A stretch of DNA of 64,000 nucleotides from Rhodanobacter sp. 7MK24 (GTDB taxonomy: Bacteria > Pseudomonadota > Gammaproteobacteria > Xanthomonadales > Rhodanobacteraceae). A program made the translations under genes and the position numbers. The notes below the pieces were generated by a model. It saw only the letters and a program-made list of their open reading frames with translations. It was not told where the DNA came from and made no database searches. Shown piece by piece: positions 15,708 to 25,423 of the stretch (positions within the stretch are counted from its first letter, which is position 1; the number at the start of each line of letters is the position of its first letter). The stretch spans positions 248,001 through 312,000 of the forward strand of contig NZ_JACYXL010000002.1 in the NCBI RefSeq assembly GCF_014842995.1. The letters are read 5' to 3'.

Positions 15708-17672
15708 TCAGTGCATCGCGTAGTCGTTGTTGGAGCGATCCGCGTCAGGCAGCTTGTGGTCGGGATCCAGCTCCAGCTTCGCGATGCGTTTGTCCGTATC
15801 CAGCGTGAGCTTGGGCGTGGCGCTGAAACGCCAGGTTTCCACCGGCAGACGGATGTCGCGATGCGTGCCGTCGGCGAAGTCCACGCGCAGCGTGGCTGGC
15901 ATCACCAGCTTCTGTTTGCTGACCAGCGTTATCGTGACGCCCTTGGCCGGGTCGTTGCCCACGTAGCTGGCGCCGGTGATACCCATGTCGAGCTGCCAGT
16001 TGTTGAGGTACCAGCCGCGCCACCACCACGACAGGTCCTCGCCCGCCGCGCTGTCCATGAAGCGGAAGAAATCCGACGGCGTGGGATGGTGGTAGGCCCA
16101 GGTGCGGATGTAGGCGCGGAACGCAGGATCGAAGCGTTCGGGGCCGAGGATCTGTTCGCGCAGCAGGATCAGGCCCAGCGCGCCCTTGAAGTAGGTCACC
16201 GGGTGGCGGTACTTCTCGCTGATGGAATCGGCATGCGCCATCAGGGTGGGCGCATTCGGGTCGGCCAGCAGCGGCAGGATGTCGTCCACCGGGTTGCCGC
16301 CCTGCGGCGCGTATTCGCCGTCGCGCTTGGGCCCGTATTCGCCATGGTTGAAGGCGTCCGACGCATACACGTCGATGAAGGTGTTGAAGCCCTCGTCCAT
16401 GAACGCGTTGCGGCGCTCGTTGGAGCCCACCACCATCGGGAACCAGGTGTGGCCGATTTCGTGCGCGCTGATCCAGAACAGCGGCGCGCCGCTGTCGGTA
16501 AAGCCGTCGAACACGATGCCGGGGTATTCCATGCCGGCGCCGTGGCCGCCGAGGTTGATCGCATTCGGCCACGGGTACGGGTACCACTTCGACGAGAAGT
16601 GCTCGATCGCGCCCTTGACGTATTCGGTGGAGCGGTTCCACTTGTCGGCGCCGACACCCTCGACCGGGTAGATCGACATCGCCATCGCGTGCTTGCCGTC
16701 AGGCAGGTTGATGCGCGCGGCATCCCACACGAAGGCGGGCGAGGCAGCGAAGGCCACGTCGCGCGTGTGCTCCATGTGGAAGCGCCAGGTCTGCGTGCCG
16801 CTGTGCGTGGGGCGCGAGGACGGGTCGTTCACTTCCTCCGGCTTGCGGATGTACACGGTGCGGTCGCTGTCGGCTGCCTGCGCCAGGCGCTCACGCTCGG
16901 TGGCGGTGAGCACCTGATCGGGGTTCGTCAGCTGGCCGGAGCCTTCCACGAGGTAGTTCCACGGCACCGTCACGGCATAGTCGATGTTGCCGTATTCGAG
17001 ATAGAACTCCTGGCCGAGGTAGGGCAGCGTGTCCCACCCGCGCAGATCGTCGTACACCGCCATGCGCGGGAACCACTGTGCGATCTCGTAGATGTCGCCG
17101 TTCTTGGTTGGCGTGACCGCGGTGCGGCCGCCCCACTCGCCGGGCACCGTGTAGTGGTAGCGGATGCGCAACTTGAGCTGGCCGCCCTTGGCCTTGAGCA
17201 TCTCCGGCAAGTCCACGCGCAGGCGCGTGTCGTCCACCAGGAAGTGGACCGGCTTGCCATCCACTTCCACCGCGTCGAGCTGGTAACCGTCGGTGGACTC
17301 GCCATGCTTGCCCGGCCATGGCGAGGTGATCGCGCCGCGCGAATCGGGCTTGTAGATGTTCTGGTCGAGCTGCACCCACAAGGCGTCCAGCGCATCGGGG
17401 CTGTTGTTGGTGTAGGTGATGGTTTCATCGCCGGCAAGGCCGTGCGTGGACGGGTCGATGCTGGCCTTGATGTCGTAGTCGGCGCGGTTCTGCCAGAACT
17501 CGGGGCCGGGCCTGCCGGCGCCGTCGCGGAACGCATTGACCGGGTACGGCAGGGAAAGCGGCGCGAAGAGCACCTGTGGATCGAAAGCCGAAGTCTTGTC
17601 CTGCGCATGCGCGGGCGCGCACAGCGCGGCAGCGACGAACAGGGCGGCGCAGGCCGGGAGGGAAGTTTTCAT
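15708..17672 (-). CDS. M1 family zinc metallopeptidase, secreted
   Basis: 654-residue gluzincin aminopeptidase-family protein with a signal peptide (MKTSLPACAALFVAAALCAPAHA). The N-terminal beta-domain is followed by the catalytic domain, which has HEIGH, then 18 residues, then Glu in FMDEGF, giving the HExxH-x18-E zinc site. In place of the GAMEN exopeptidase motif it has GAGMEYPG, as in many periplasmic M1 proteins of proteobacteria. It likely trims peptides in the periplasm. It is divergent from queF and convergent with the aldo/keto reductase gene, whose terminator lies just beyond its stop codon. Confidence 0.93.
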   Translation of the reverse strand: MKTSLPACAALFVAAALCAPAHAQDKTSAFDPQVLFAPLSLPYPVNAFRDGAGRPGPEFWQNRADYDIKASIDPSTHGLAGDETITYTNNSPDALDALWVQLDQNIYKPDSRGAITSPWPGKHGESTDGYQLDAVEVDGKPVHFLVDDTRLRVDLPEMLKAKGGQLKLRIRYHYTVPGEWGGRTAVTPTKNGDIYEIAQWFPRMAVYDDLRGWDTLPYLGQEFYLEYGNIDYAVTVPWNYLVEGSGQLTNPDQVLTATERERLAQAADSDRTVYIRKPEEVNDPSSRPTHSGTQTWRFHMEHTRDVAFAASPAFVWDAARINLPDGKHAMAMSIYPVEGVGADKWNRSTEYVKGAIEHFSSKWYPYPWPNAINLGGHGAGMEYPGIVFDGFTDSGAPLFWISAHEIGHTWFPMVVGSNERRNAFMDEGFNTFIDVYASDAFNHGEYGPKRDGEYAPQGGNPVDDILPLLADPNAPTLMAHADSISEKYRHPVTYFKGALGLILLREQILGPERFDPAFRAYIRTWAYHHPTPSDFFRFMDSAAGEDLSWWWRGWYLNNWQLDMGITGASYVGNDPAKGVTITLVSKQKLVMPATLRVDFADGTHRDIRLPVETWRFSATPKLTLDTDKRIAKLELDPDHKLPDADRSNNDYAMH

Positions 17673-17693
17673 CGTGGGGATGGACTCGTGGGA

Positions 17694-17736
17694 GGCCTAT
17701 CCATTATGGAAACCACGGCGCGCCGAGGGATAGGCC
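17694..17736. promoter_or_regulatory. Inverted repeat in M1 peptidase/queF divergent promoter
   Basis: GGCCTATCC (17694-17702) and GGATAGGCC (17728-17736) form a 9-bp inverted repeat with GGCGCGCC, itself palindromic, in the spacer. It occupies the short space between the divergent starts. A regulatory role is only suggested by position. Confidence 0.35.
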
Positions 17737-17760
17737 AGAAGTCACCGTTACACTAGACAA

Positions 17761-18585
17761 ATGAGCACTCCTGACCAATCCCAGCTCGGCAAGGCCACCG
17801 TCTATGCCGACCGCTACGATCCCGGCCTGCTGTTTCCCATTCCGCGCTCGGCCAAGCGCGCGGAAATCGGCGTGGGCGATGCATTGCCCTTCCATGGTTG
17901 CGACATCTGGAACGCCTACGAACTGTCGTGGCTGGATGTGCACGGCAAGCCGCAGCTGGCCGTGGCGGAATTCCGGGTGCCGGCCAGTTCGCCGAACATC
18001 ATCGAATCCAAGTCCTTCAAGCTGTACCTCAACGGCTTTGCGCAGGAACCGCTGGCCAGCGCGGACGCGCTGCGGGCCGTGCTGCAGAAGGATCTGGGAA
18101 ACGCCGCCGGCAACGCGGTGGAAGTGATCCTGCATCCCGCACGCACCGCCGCGCATGCATTCGCCGACCTTGCGGGCGAGTCCATCGACCCCCTGCCGGC
18201 GACGATCAATGACTACGGCCCGCCCAAGGCCGATTACCTCCGAGCGGATGCGAACGCTGCCGTGGTCGAGGAATCCCTGGTTTCCGACCTGCTGCGTTCC
18301 AACTGCCCGGTCACCGGGCAGCCCGACTGGGGCAGCGTGCAGATCGCCTACCGCGGCGCGCCCATCGACCGCGAAGGCCTGCTGCGCTATCTCGTCTCCT
18401 TCCGCACCCACAGCGAATTCCACGAACAATGCGTGGAACGCATCTTCATGGACGTGATGGCGCGCTGCGCACCCGAGCGGCTCAGCGTGTACGCACGCTA
18501 TACCCGCCGCGGCGGACTGGACATCAATCCTTTCCGCAGCAGCATGCCGGACGTGCCAGACAATCCGCGCGGCGCCCGGCAATAA
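17761..18585 (+). CDS. queF: NADPH-dependent 7-cyano-7-deazaguanine reductase
   Basis: 274-residue QueF, the bimodular (YqcD-type) form. It reduces preQ0 to preQ1 in queuosine biosynthesis for tRNA. The catalytic Cys is at about residue 182 in [15 protein letters not shown], and the QueF NADPH motif is seen as [15 protein letters not shown]. The length matches the E. coli-like class of about 280 residues. No preQ1 riboswitch is visible upstream. queD, an earlier step of the same pathway, is 41 kb away in this window; queC and queE are not here. Confidence 0.97.
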   Translation: MSTPDQSQLGKATVYADRYDPGLLFPIPRSAKRAEIGVGDALPFHGCDIWNAYELSWLDVHGKPQLAVAEFRVPASSPNIIESKSFKLYLNGFAQEPLASADALRAVLQKDLGNAAGNAVEVILHPARTAAHAFADLAGESIDPLPATINDYGPPKADYLRADANAAVVEESLVSDLLRSNCPVTGQPDWGSVQIAYRGAPIDREGLLRYLVSFRTHSEFHEQCVERIFMDVMARCAPERLSVYARYTRRGGLDINPFRSSMPDVPDNPRGARQ

Positions 18586-18675
18586 GCCCTTGGTAATTCA
18601 CGCTTCAGACCCCGGCCGCTAGCCTCGACGGGACTCGACTGCAGCGGCATCGCCGCCACCACCACGGGGTTCGCC

Positions 18676-19212
18676 ATGCACCGCTACGCCCAACCACTCG
18701 CCTTGTGCTGCGCCATCGCACTGCTGTGCGGTTGCCACCGGCACCACGGTACGGCAACCGCGACGGGCACTGCAGCACCCGCAAAAGCACAAAGCAGCAA
18801 ACCTGCGCCCGCTCCCGCTGCCAGCGCAGCCAAGCCCCTCGCCGCGAACGACAATGGCCTCCGCGTCGCCACCCTTACCCTCGGCACGGCCATCGACGCC
18901 GGCTATGCGGTGACCGCGCCTGCCACGCGCTTCGGCACCGACACCCACACGATCTACGCCAGCGTCGCCACCACCGGCCGCGCCGCCAGCGCCAAACTGG
19001 AAGCGCGCTGGCGCTATCTGGAGGGCCAGGGCGTGCTGGTCAACGAACTCGGCCAGACCATCTCCGCCGACGGACCTGCCGTCACCACGTTCGAGGTGCA
19101 GAACCCCAACCGCTGGCCCGCCGGCAAATACGTGGTGGAGATCTCGCTGAACGGCAAACCGGCGGCGCAACGCGACTTCGAAATGGTCGACGGTGCCCTG
19201 GAAAAGAACTGA
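18676..19212 (+). CDS. Putative lipoprotein of unknown function
   Basis: 178-residue protein with a lipoprotein signal: hydrophobic core followed by LLCGC, with Cys20 as the lipidated residue. A His-rich, then Ala/Pro/Lys-rich linker (about 21-55) leads into a beta-rich domain containing IDAGYAVTAPATRFGTDTHT and later NPNRWPAGKYVVEISLNG, the pattern of an immunoglobulin-like or DUF-type beta-sandwich that often ends with a G-x-Y-x-V-x-I strand. I do not recognise a named family. It follows queF by 90 bp and may be transcribed with it or alone. Confidence 0.7.
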   Translation: MHRYAQPLALCCAIALLCGCHRHHGTATATGTAAPAKAQSSKPAPAPAASAAKPLAANDNGLRVATLTLGTAIDAGYAVTAPATRFGTDTHTIYASVATTGRAASAKLEARWRYLEGQGVLVNELGQTISADGPAVTTFEVQNPNRWPAGKYVVEISLNGKPAAQRDFEMVDGALEKN

Positions 19213-19297
19213 GCGGTAGGCGAGACCCTCGCGCCAACGGCCCACACCATGGCGCCCTCAGGACGATGGACCTGGCAACGCGAATCGAAATTCCCGC

Positions 19298-20233
19298 TCA
19301 GTCCTGGTTCCGCTCGATCCAGCTCCGATACGTTCGGTAATGATGGATGGCAAAGCCCGCGAACGACGGATCGTTGCGCAACGCCTGCTCCACGGTGCCC
19401 AACGCCTGCTCGAACACTTTCGGCCCCGCCTTGTCGAAGGTGACCTTTTCCGGTTCGTCCGGCGACACCTGAAGACCGATCACCACCTTCTTGCCGACAC
19501 GGTCGGCGTAGGCGATCTCGCTGGCGGCGTGCGAGAGGATGCTGTCGCTGCCCTCGGCCTTGTGGCGGTAGTCCATCAGCGCGACGTAATCGAACAGGTC
19601 GATGACGTGCTCGCTGACCGGGCGCCTGACGCCCTTCCATTCCAGCTCGATGCCGTCCAGCCAGAACGGGATGGCCGGTCCCACGGCCAGGGCGGCGTGG
19701 TATTCGCGCTTGATCTTCATCAGCGCATCGCCCATGTCCAGGAAATCGGTGAGCAGGCGCTCGCGGGTGTCGTCGTTCCACTCGTCGAGGATGTGCGGCT
19801 CGATGTCCAGGTTGGCGCCGTCGAAGCGCGCCGCCACCGGCGCGTCGGCGTTGTACTGCACTACCCGGCGGAACATCCCTTCGGCCTGCCTGCGATAGGC
19901 GGGAAGCACGTAATTCTCGGTGTGGAGGTAGGCCGAGCCCAGCAATGCATACACCTTCATGTGCTGCCGATGCAGCCGCTCGATGAAGGCGCGATACAAC
20001 CCAGGTTGCTCGACGATCAGGTCGTGGCCCTGGTATGCGTCAGCGTAGAGGTACACCGTATCGATGTGCTGCGACTTCAGGTAGGCCGCGGCTTCCCGTG
20101 CAACGGCTGGATCCCTGACCATGGCGTAGGACTCGGCTTCCCAGGTCCAGACGGCGCGGCTCGCCTGCGCCATTGCGCCCAGCGGCAATGTACACAGCAG
20201 AAGCAGCAGGCTGAAACGGGAGAAGCGTGTCAT
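19298..20233 (-). CDS. Exported TIM-barrel glycosidase-like protein, last gene of exopolysaccharide-type operon
   Basis: 311-residue exported protein, with signal peptide MTRFSRFSLLLLLCTLPLGAMAQ. The mature part runs as an alternating beta/alpha barrel: RAVWTWEAESY, HIDTVYLYADAY, MKVYALLGS, FDGANLDIEPHILDEW, DYVALMDYRHKAEGSD and KKVVIGLQVS. Acidic residues end the strands (GANLDIEP, ALMDY), as in GH18/GH114-like hydrolases. Its ATG overlaps the stop of the sulfatase-like gene (ATGA), so it is translationally coupled. By analogy with the hydrolase half of PgaB, I infer action on the polymer made by the operon. No exact family is recognised. Confidence 0.7.
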   Translation of the reverse strand: MTRFSRFSLLLLLCTLPLGAMAQASRAVWTWEAESYAMVRDPAVAREAAAYLKSQHIDTVYLYADAYQGHDLIVEQPGLYRAFIERLHRQHMKVYALLGSAYLHTENYVLPAYRRQAEGMFRRVVQYNADAPVAARFDGANLDIEPHILDEWNDDTRERLLTDFLDMGDALMKIKREYHAALAVGPAIPFWLDGIELEWKGVRRPVSEHVIDLFDYVALMDYRHKAEGSDSILSHAASEIAYADRVGKKVVIGLQVSPDEPEKVTFDKAGPKVFEQALGTVEQALRNDPSFAGFAIHHYRTYRSWIERNQD

Positions 20234-22629
20234 TGCGTGCGGTCGACGGCGGCATTGGCATCCACCGGCATGTGATATCGCCCCTGTCCCATGGCCTTGC
20301 CGGTCTGCGGATCGGACGGAAACACCGAAACGTAGCATCTGCTGCTGCAGGCTTCGGGACGCGGCAGACCCAATTGCACCTGCCGGTGTCCGTCGGCGGG
20401 AAGCTGCATGGCGGATCCGGAGATTTCCTGCAGTTCGTGGCCGTCCTCGGCGGTCAGCACCGCCAGCGGCACGAACGAGCGACTCGGTTGCGCATCACCG
20501 TTGCTGAACGTGGCCGTCAACTGCACACCGTGGCCGGCAACGGTCACCTCGGCCGAGTCCGTCGACAGGCCATGCATGACCGGTGCCTCGCCGATGGGCT
20601 GCGCTCTTTGCGCAGGCTCCTGGTAAGCCACCAGTTTCGGCGTGGCACCGTCGGGGGCAAGCACCAGCTTCTGCATGAAGATCGCATTGGCCTGTGCGTA
20701 GCGCTGGAGGCGACGGGTTACCCATTCGAGGGCGAAGGCATCGTCGGCGGGCGTGAGATGCATGCCGTCCTGCAGCTCGAACAGCTGCCCGTTGTGCAGC
20801 CACCAGCGCCCGGCCAGGTAATCCGGTGCGCTGGTCTTGGTCTGCTGCAAGGGCAGTTGGTGGATGTTGCGGAAGCTATCGTCCACGTCCAGGCCGGTGC
20901 CCAGCCAGGGCGTTTGCGCCGGCCGCTTCAATCCGTAGGTATGCGACAGCAGCGCCAGCAGCGACGGTGTGACATCCAGCTGCGAGGACACGGCACGGAA
21001 ATGCCGTGCCTGCTTGAGCAGCGGCGAGAAGACGATGAGCGGCACGTGGTAGCGGTCGATGTGCTCGCCCATCGGGATCTCCGGCAGGCGATGGTCGCCG
21101 GTGATCACGAAAACGGTGTTGGCGTACCACGGCAGCTTCGCCACCGCATCGAAATAGCGGTGCAACTGGTCGTCGGTGTAGAGGACGGTGCTGTAGATGT
21201 CGGCGTTGGCCCGATAGGCCCCCAGCTGGTCATCCGGGATGTGCAGCTCGTGCAGGCGTTGCTCGAAGCGGGCGCGGTAAGCATCCTGTCCCGGGAACTG
21301 GTAGGCGGTGTGCATGGAGATGGTCTGCATCGCCAGCAGGAAAGGCGTTTGCAGTTGCCCGCTGTCGGCCAGCACGCGCGACACCAGCTCCTTGTCCGGA
21401 TAGCCCCATTCGCTGAAGGGATTGAGCTGGTAGCCGGGACCGAATTCCTTCTTGTCCACCAGATGCTGCACGCCCTGCAATTGCATGAAGGCGCGTTCAT
21501 TGTCGAAGGTGGTGTCGGTGCCGTTGTAGAACGCGGTGTGGTAGCCCTGTTGCCCCAGCAGGTTGAACAGTCCGGGACCCGGCGGCATGTGTTCTGCCAG
21601 CGCGGTGAAGCCTTCCTTGGCCAACGGCGCCGAGTTGAACAGGCTGGGCAGCACGCCGAACGTGCGGCCCTGGTTGGACAGGAAGTTGTCGAAGTACAGG
21701 CTGCGCGCCGACAGCTCGTCGAGGAAGGGCGTGAAGCTGCCGAGCGATGCCTGCGGGCCGGAGAACGAACGCCCCAGCCCTTCGACCACGATCACCACCA
21801 CGTTGGGCGGGCGACCGTCGGAAGTGAGGGAGAAGTACGGGCCGAGCGTGTCCGGCGTCTGCTCGGGATGCAGGAACGGGAACTGCGGATCCAGCGGCGG
21901 CTCGTCGGCACTGGCGGCGGCCGTTGCCGCGTTGCCCGATGCAGGCGCTACGACGGTGCTGCCCTTCGACCAGCGCCAGACATCGCCGCAGAACCACGCG
22001 AGCTTGTTGCTGGCCAGATCACGCGCCGCGTCATCCTTCAGCACATGCGCACCCATCGGCAGCGGCATAAGCCACGCGAACAGGCCGGCGACCAGCAGCA
22101 GGGACGTCCACCGCATGGAGCCGCTGGGCCATTTGCGGGCACCCATGTACAAACCACCCCAAAGCAGCAGCAAAGGCAGGGCATATGCCAGCATGCTGCG
22201 CGGATCGAGCGGTGTGTCGCCGGACAGGGTGGTGCGGATTTCCGCGGCGCTGTAGCCGAACAGATCCGCCCCCAGCGGCACGTGCGCCACCTGGAAGTAC
22301 TGGTTGAGTCCGACCTGCGCCACGATGAACAGCGACCACAGCACCGCCAATGCCACGAGGCGCAGACGCTCCCGGCGCAAGGCCAGCAGCGGAAGCGAAA
22401 GCAGCAGCAGGATCGGCATCACGCGCAGCAGCACCAAGACTGCCTGCGCGAGCGCGACACCGGCGATGGCCCACCTCTCGCTGCCGTTCCAGGCGGTATC
22501 GGCGACGCCGCTGACGACCGCGCACGCCAGCAGCGCGAACTGCGCCAGCAGCAGCGCCGGAAACGCGGGGGCAAAGCGCGACCAGAAGTTGCCTCGCTCC
22601 GCAGAGGCCGATGACGATGCCATCACCAT
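20230..22629 (-). CDS. LTA synthase-like membrane phosphotransferase (sulfatase fold)
   Basis: 799-residue inner-membrane enzyme. About five hydrophobic segments fill residues 18-215, then a large periplasmic domain of the alkaline phosphatase/sulfatase superfamily follows. Motifs: PPNVVVIVVEGLGRSFSG with the metal-binding Glu, the probable nucleophile Thr323 in SNQGRTFGVLPSLF, and the Asp-His metal site in VFVITGDHR. These match lipoteichoic-acid synthase, OpgB and phosphoethanolamine transferase relatives, which move phosphoglycerol or similar groups from phospholipid to glycans. It is coupled to the YaiO-type gene; a second ATG at 22623 is equally possible as the start. It probably decorates the operon's polysaccharide. 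Confidence 0.85.
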   Translation of the reverse strand: MVMASSSASAERGNFWSRFAPAFPALLLAQFALLACAVVSGVADTAWNGSERWAIAGVALAQAVLVLLRVMPILLLLSLPLLALRRERLRLVALAVLWSLFIVAQVGLNQYFQVAHVPLGADLFGYSAAEIRTTLSGDTPLDPRSMLAYALPLLLLWGGLYMGARKWPSGSMRWTSLLLVAGLFAWLMPLPMGAHVLKDDAARDLASNKLAWFCGDVWRWSKGSTVVAPASGNAATAAASADEPPLDPQFPFLHPEQTPDTLGPYFSLTSDGRPPNVVVIVVEGLGRSFSGPQASLGSFTPFLDELSARSLYFDNFLSNQGRTFGVLPSLFNSAPLAKEGFTALAEHMPPGPGLFNLLGQQGYHTAFYNGTDTTFDNERAFMQLQGVQHLVDKKEFGPGYQLNPFSEWGYPDKELVSRVLADSGQLQTPFLLAMQTISMHTAYQFPGQDAYRARFEQRLHELHIPDDQLGAYRANADIYSTVLYTDDQLHRYFDAVAKLPWYANTVFVITGDHRLPEIPMGEHIDRYHVPLIVFSPLLKQARHFRAVSSQLDVTPSLLALLSHTYGLKRPAQTPWLGTGLDVDDSFRNIHQLPLQQTKTSAPDYLAGRWWLHNGQLFELQDGMHLTPADDAFALEWVTRRLQRYAQANAIFMQKLVLAPDGATPKLVAYQEPAQRAQPIGEAPVMHGLSTDSAEVTVAGHGVQLTATFSNGDAQPSRSFVPLAVLTAEDGHELQEISGSAMQLPADGHRQVQLGLPRPEACSSRCYVSVFPSDPQTGKAMGQGRYHMPVDANAAVDRTQ

Positions 22630-23915
22630 AGCGAATACAGGGTCAGCGAGAAAAGTTGCTCATTGACGCCGGGGAAATCGCTGCCTTCGGCATAACCGGC
22701 GCTCAGCTTGAAGCCCCACTGCGACGACAGATAGTGGCTCCAGGCGACGCCAAGGGTCGCACTGTTGTTCATCACCTGGGTGCCATAGCTATTCAGGTCG
22801 GTGCTGCGGCCGTTGCCGACGCTCACTTCCCAGTAATCGAACGCGTCGCCGCGGTAGTAGTTGCGCAACAGGAAGCGGTTGCTCCAGCTGCCGGAGCCCA
22901 CGCCGGGCACGTGTTGCAGCTTGTAGCGCGCGTACCAGTCGCCCCAGTAGCGCCCTATGCCGACGCCATAGAATTGGGTATCGCTGGAGAAGCGCAGATT
23001 GTCGATGCTGGCCGACAGCTCCCAGCCGCGTCCTACGCCCTGGAACACTTCCGCGCGCCATTCCTGTTCAGGCAATACACCGGAACTCGGGCCTTGCTGG
23101 TAACGAAGATTGGCATAGGCGCGTGACCACAGCGGCACGTAGCCGTCCAGCGCCCAGGCATCGTTGCTGGTACCGAAGTGATTGGAACGCAGCAACTCCA
23201 GGGCGAGCGAGCCCTGGCTGAAGTAGCGGCGCAACGACAGGTCGACGTCGTTCCAGCCCTGCTGTCCACCGGTGAAGCCGGTATGGTCCCAGCTGAGGGA
23301 GGCGCCCCAGTTGTACCCGGCATTGAAGTCTGTCGTGCGCGGCAGCAGGCTTTGCCGCAGTGCGGCAATTTCGGCGGCATTCGCACCCAGCGCCGCTGCA
23401 GCATCGAAATCGCCCCGGGCGGCGGCGAGTTGCCCCATGTCGCGCTGGGCGCGGCCACGCGCGATGTACGCATCCGGGTTCTGCGGCGCCAGCTTCACCC
23501 AGTGCGAATAGGCATCCACCGCCTTTTGCGGGCTGCCGCTCCAGCGATAGACGTCGCCCAGCGCCGACCAGGCATCGGCATAACCCGGACTGTGCTGCAC
23601 CACCGTACGCAGATCACTTTCGGCCGCGGCGTACTGGCCGTCCCAGGCGTAGGTGCGTCCGCGCCCCAGCAGCAGGTCACCGTTGCCGGGATGCGCGGCA
23701 AGCAGGGCCGTGTAGCGCTGGATGGCCAACTGCCGCTGGCCGCTGGTGGCGAGTTGGCGTATCTGCGCCATCTGTTCCGTCAGCGAGCCGGAAGTGGCGG
23801 CCTGCGCCATCAGGCAGGGCGAAAACGCCGTCAGTGCCAGCAGCAGAGGCCACAGTGCGCGGGACGCGCGGGAGGAACGCGGTTGCGTGACCACGGAAGG
23901 ATTCCTGCGCTTCAT
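22623..23915 (-). CDS. YaiO-family TPR and outer-membrane beta-barrel protein
   Basis: 430-residue exported protein. ATG 23915 overlaps the glycosyltransferase stop (ATGA) and opens a signal peptide ending LMAQAA. Residues about 45-200 hold tetratricopeptide repeats (LLLGRGRTYAWDGQYAAAES, ALGDVYRWSGSPQKAVDAYS, ARGRAQRDMGQLAAARGDFD). The rest is a beta-barrel rich in aromatic and Gly residues with alternating strands (FNAGYNWGASLSWDH, YARYKLQHVPGVG), ending in W. This TPR-plus-barrel design matches YaiO and parallels the PgaA exporter. Expected role: carry a polysaccharide through the outer membrane. Confidence 0.88.
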   Translation of the reverse strand: MKRRNPSVVTQPRSSRASRALWPLLLALTAFSPCLMAQAATSGSLTEQMAQIRQLATSGQRQLAIQRYTALLAAHPGNGDLLLGRGRTYAWDGQYAAAESDLRTVVQHSPGYADAWSALGDVYRWSGSPQKAVDAYSHWVKLAPQNPDAYIARGRAQRDMGQLAAARGDFDAAAALGANAAEIAALRQSLLPRTTDFNAGYNWGASLSWDHTGFTGGQQGWNDVDLSLRRYFSQGSLALELLRSNHFGTSNDAWALDGYVPLWSRAYANLRYQQGPSSGVLPEQEWRAEVFQGVGRGWELSASIDNLRFSSDTQFYGVGIGRYWGDWYARYKLQHVPGVGSGSWSNRFLLRNYYRGDAFDYWEVSVGNGRSTDLNSYGTQVMNNSATLGVAWSHYLSSQWGFKLSAGYAEGSDFPGVNEQLFSLTLYSLW

Positions 23916-25423
23916 GGTTGGCTGCTCCGGGCCGCATGCGGGTCGATGGGCATCGCTTCCTCTTCCCCGGCGTCGTGTTGCCACGAACCATCGCGGTTGA
24001 TGTGGCCCCATCGGTGGTGCTTTCGCAATCCGAACAACCAGAGCAGGGTGCCGTAGAAACGCCAGCAGGAATTCATCTGCCGGTAGCCGAAGTTTTCCAG
24101 CACCGCCACCAGGAACAACCGCAACTGCTGCATCGGCCGCGCATACAGGCCGAAGGACAGCTCTTCCAGCAACATGGCGTTGACCGAAAGCAGCATGCCC
24201 ATGCCTATCGCCGCCGCGAGGAAGATCAGGAAGCTCTTCAGCGGTACCAGCCCGGCCAGCGCCAGCACGATCATCGAGACATAGCCGACCACCTCGATCA
24301 GCGGTCCGAGGAATTCGAACACCAGCATGAACGGGAACGCGATCCAGCCCACCGCGCCACCGTGACGATTGAACATCAGCCCGATGTTCGACCACAGGCT
24401 TTCGGCCAGCCCGCGCTGCCAGCGCACCCGCTGGTGGGCCAGTGAAGCAACGTCCGTCGGCACCTCGGTCCAGCACACCGGGTCCGGCACGAACACGATG
24501 CGGTAGTCGCGCTTTTCATCGCGCAAGTTGCGATGCAACCGCACCACCAGGTCCATGTCCTCGCCTACCGTGTCGTCGCGATAGCCACCGATGGCGATCA
24601 CGCGCTCCTTGTAGAACACGCCGAAAGCGCCGGAGATGATCAGCAGCGCGTTCATCGGCGACCACCCCATGCGTCCGAACAGGAAGGCGCGCAGGTACTC
24701 GATCACCTGGAAGCTCGGCAGCCAGCGATCAGGGAGCCCCACCTTGGAAAGCATGCCGTTGGCGACCGAGCAGCCGTTGAGCACGCGCAGCACGCCGCCG
24801 CTGGCCACCACGCGCCTGTCCTCCAGGAACGGACGCACCACCCGCGAAAGGCTTTCCGGCTGCAGGATGCAATCGGCGTCCACCACGCAGAACAGCGGGT
24901 AGCGCACGCAGTTGACGCCGGCGTTGATCGCATCGGACTTGCCGCCGTTGGCTTTGTCCACCATGCGCACCCGCGGATACCGCGCCGAGGCATAGACGCC
25001 CTTGACCTCTGCCGTGTGCAGGCGGGCCCGATACGCCTCGGGCACCTTCACCAGGCCAAAAGCCTCGATCAGTGCGTCACGTGTGTGGTCGCTGGAGCCG
25101 TCGTTGATCACCACGATCTCGAACTCGGGGTAATTGGTCTGGAGCAGCGAGTGCACCGAGGCCACCACCGACTTCTCCTCGTTGTGCGCGGGAAGCACGA
25201 TGCTTACCGGGGGCTGGTAGTCGCGCAGGCCGGGCGGCAGGTAGTTGGCCCGGTACTCGCGCATGTAGCGCACGATCTGGTAAGCGGAGATGTAGTTGAG
25301 GATCAGGTAACCCAGGTTGATCGCCACGAAATAGATCACGAAGACCCATTGCATGGAGACCAGCAGGTGTTCCCAGGGCCCATGCTGGAGACTGGCCACG
25401 GTCGCGCTCAGGTACGGGTTCAT
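23912..25423 (-). CDS. Processive family 2 glycosyltransferase, membrane-bound
   Basis: 503-residue polysaccharide synthase of the GT2 family (cellulose, hyaluronan and PgaC relatives). A membrane segment near residues 25-50 precedes a cytoplasmic GT-A domain with the processive-synthase signature D,D,D,QxxRW: Asp108 in INDGSSD, Asp182/Asp184 in VVDADC, Glu-Asp at 288-289 in GEDMD, and Gln331-Arg334-Trp335 in HQRVRWQRG. Three or four C-terminal membrane helices form the likely translocation channel. Start overlaps the HEAT protein stop (ATGA). It is the polymerase of this operon; the sugar cannot be deduced. Confidence 0.93.
   Translation of the reverse strand: MNPYLSATVASLQHGPWEHLLVSMQWVFVIYFVAINLGYLILNYISAYQIVRYMREYRANYLPPGLRDYQPPVSIVLPAHNEEKSVVASVHSLLQTNYPEFEIVVINDGSSDHTRDALIEAFGLVKVPEAYRARLHTAEVKGVYASARYPRVRMVDKANGGKSDAINAGVNCVRYPLFCVVDADCILQPESLSRVVRPFLEDRRVVASGGVLRVLNGCSVANGMLSKVGLPDRWLPSFQVIEYLRAFLFGRMGWSPMNALLIISGAFGVFYKERVIAIGGYRDDTVGEDMDLVVRLHRNLRDEKRDYRIVFVPDPVCWTEVPTDVASLAHQRVRWQRGLAESLWSNIGLMFNRHGGAVGWIAFPFMLVFEFLGPLIEVVGYVSMIVLALAGLVPLKSFLIFLAAAIGMGMLLSVNAMLLEELSFGLYARPMQQLRLFLVAVLENFGYRQMNSCWRFYGTLLWLFGLRKHHRWGHINRDGSWQHDAGEEEAMPIDPHAARSSQP

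Noticed and set aside
15651-17756. 701-codon plus-strand frame opposite the M1 peptidase gene
   Set aside because: The opposite strand has HExxH-x18-E and a signal peptide; this frame has neither domain nor ribosome binding site.
17737-17760. preQ1 riboswitch before queF
   Set aside because: The leader is too short, and no H-type pseudoknot pattern with an A-rich tail is present.
20227-22614. 795-codon plus-strand frame opposite the LTA-synthase-like gene
   Set aside because: Mirror frame of a clear sulfatase-fold gene, with Arg/Gln/His-biased composition and no domain pattern.
23916-24476. Long N-terminal extension of the YaiO-type protein
   Set aside because: It overlaps the glycosyltransferase gene in another frame, and ATGA coupling plus a signal peptide at 23915 fix the start.
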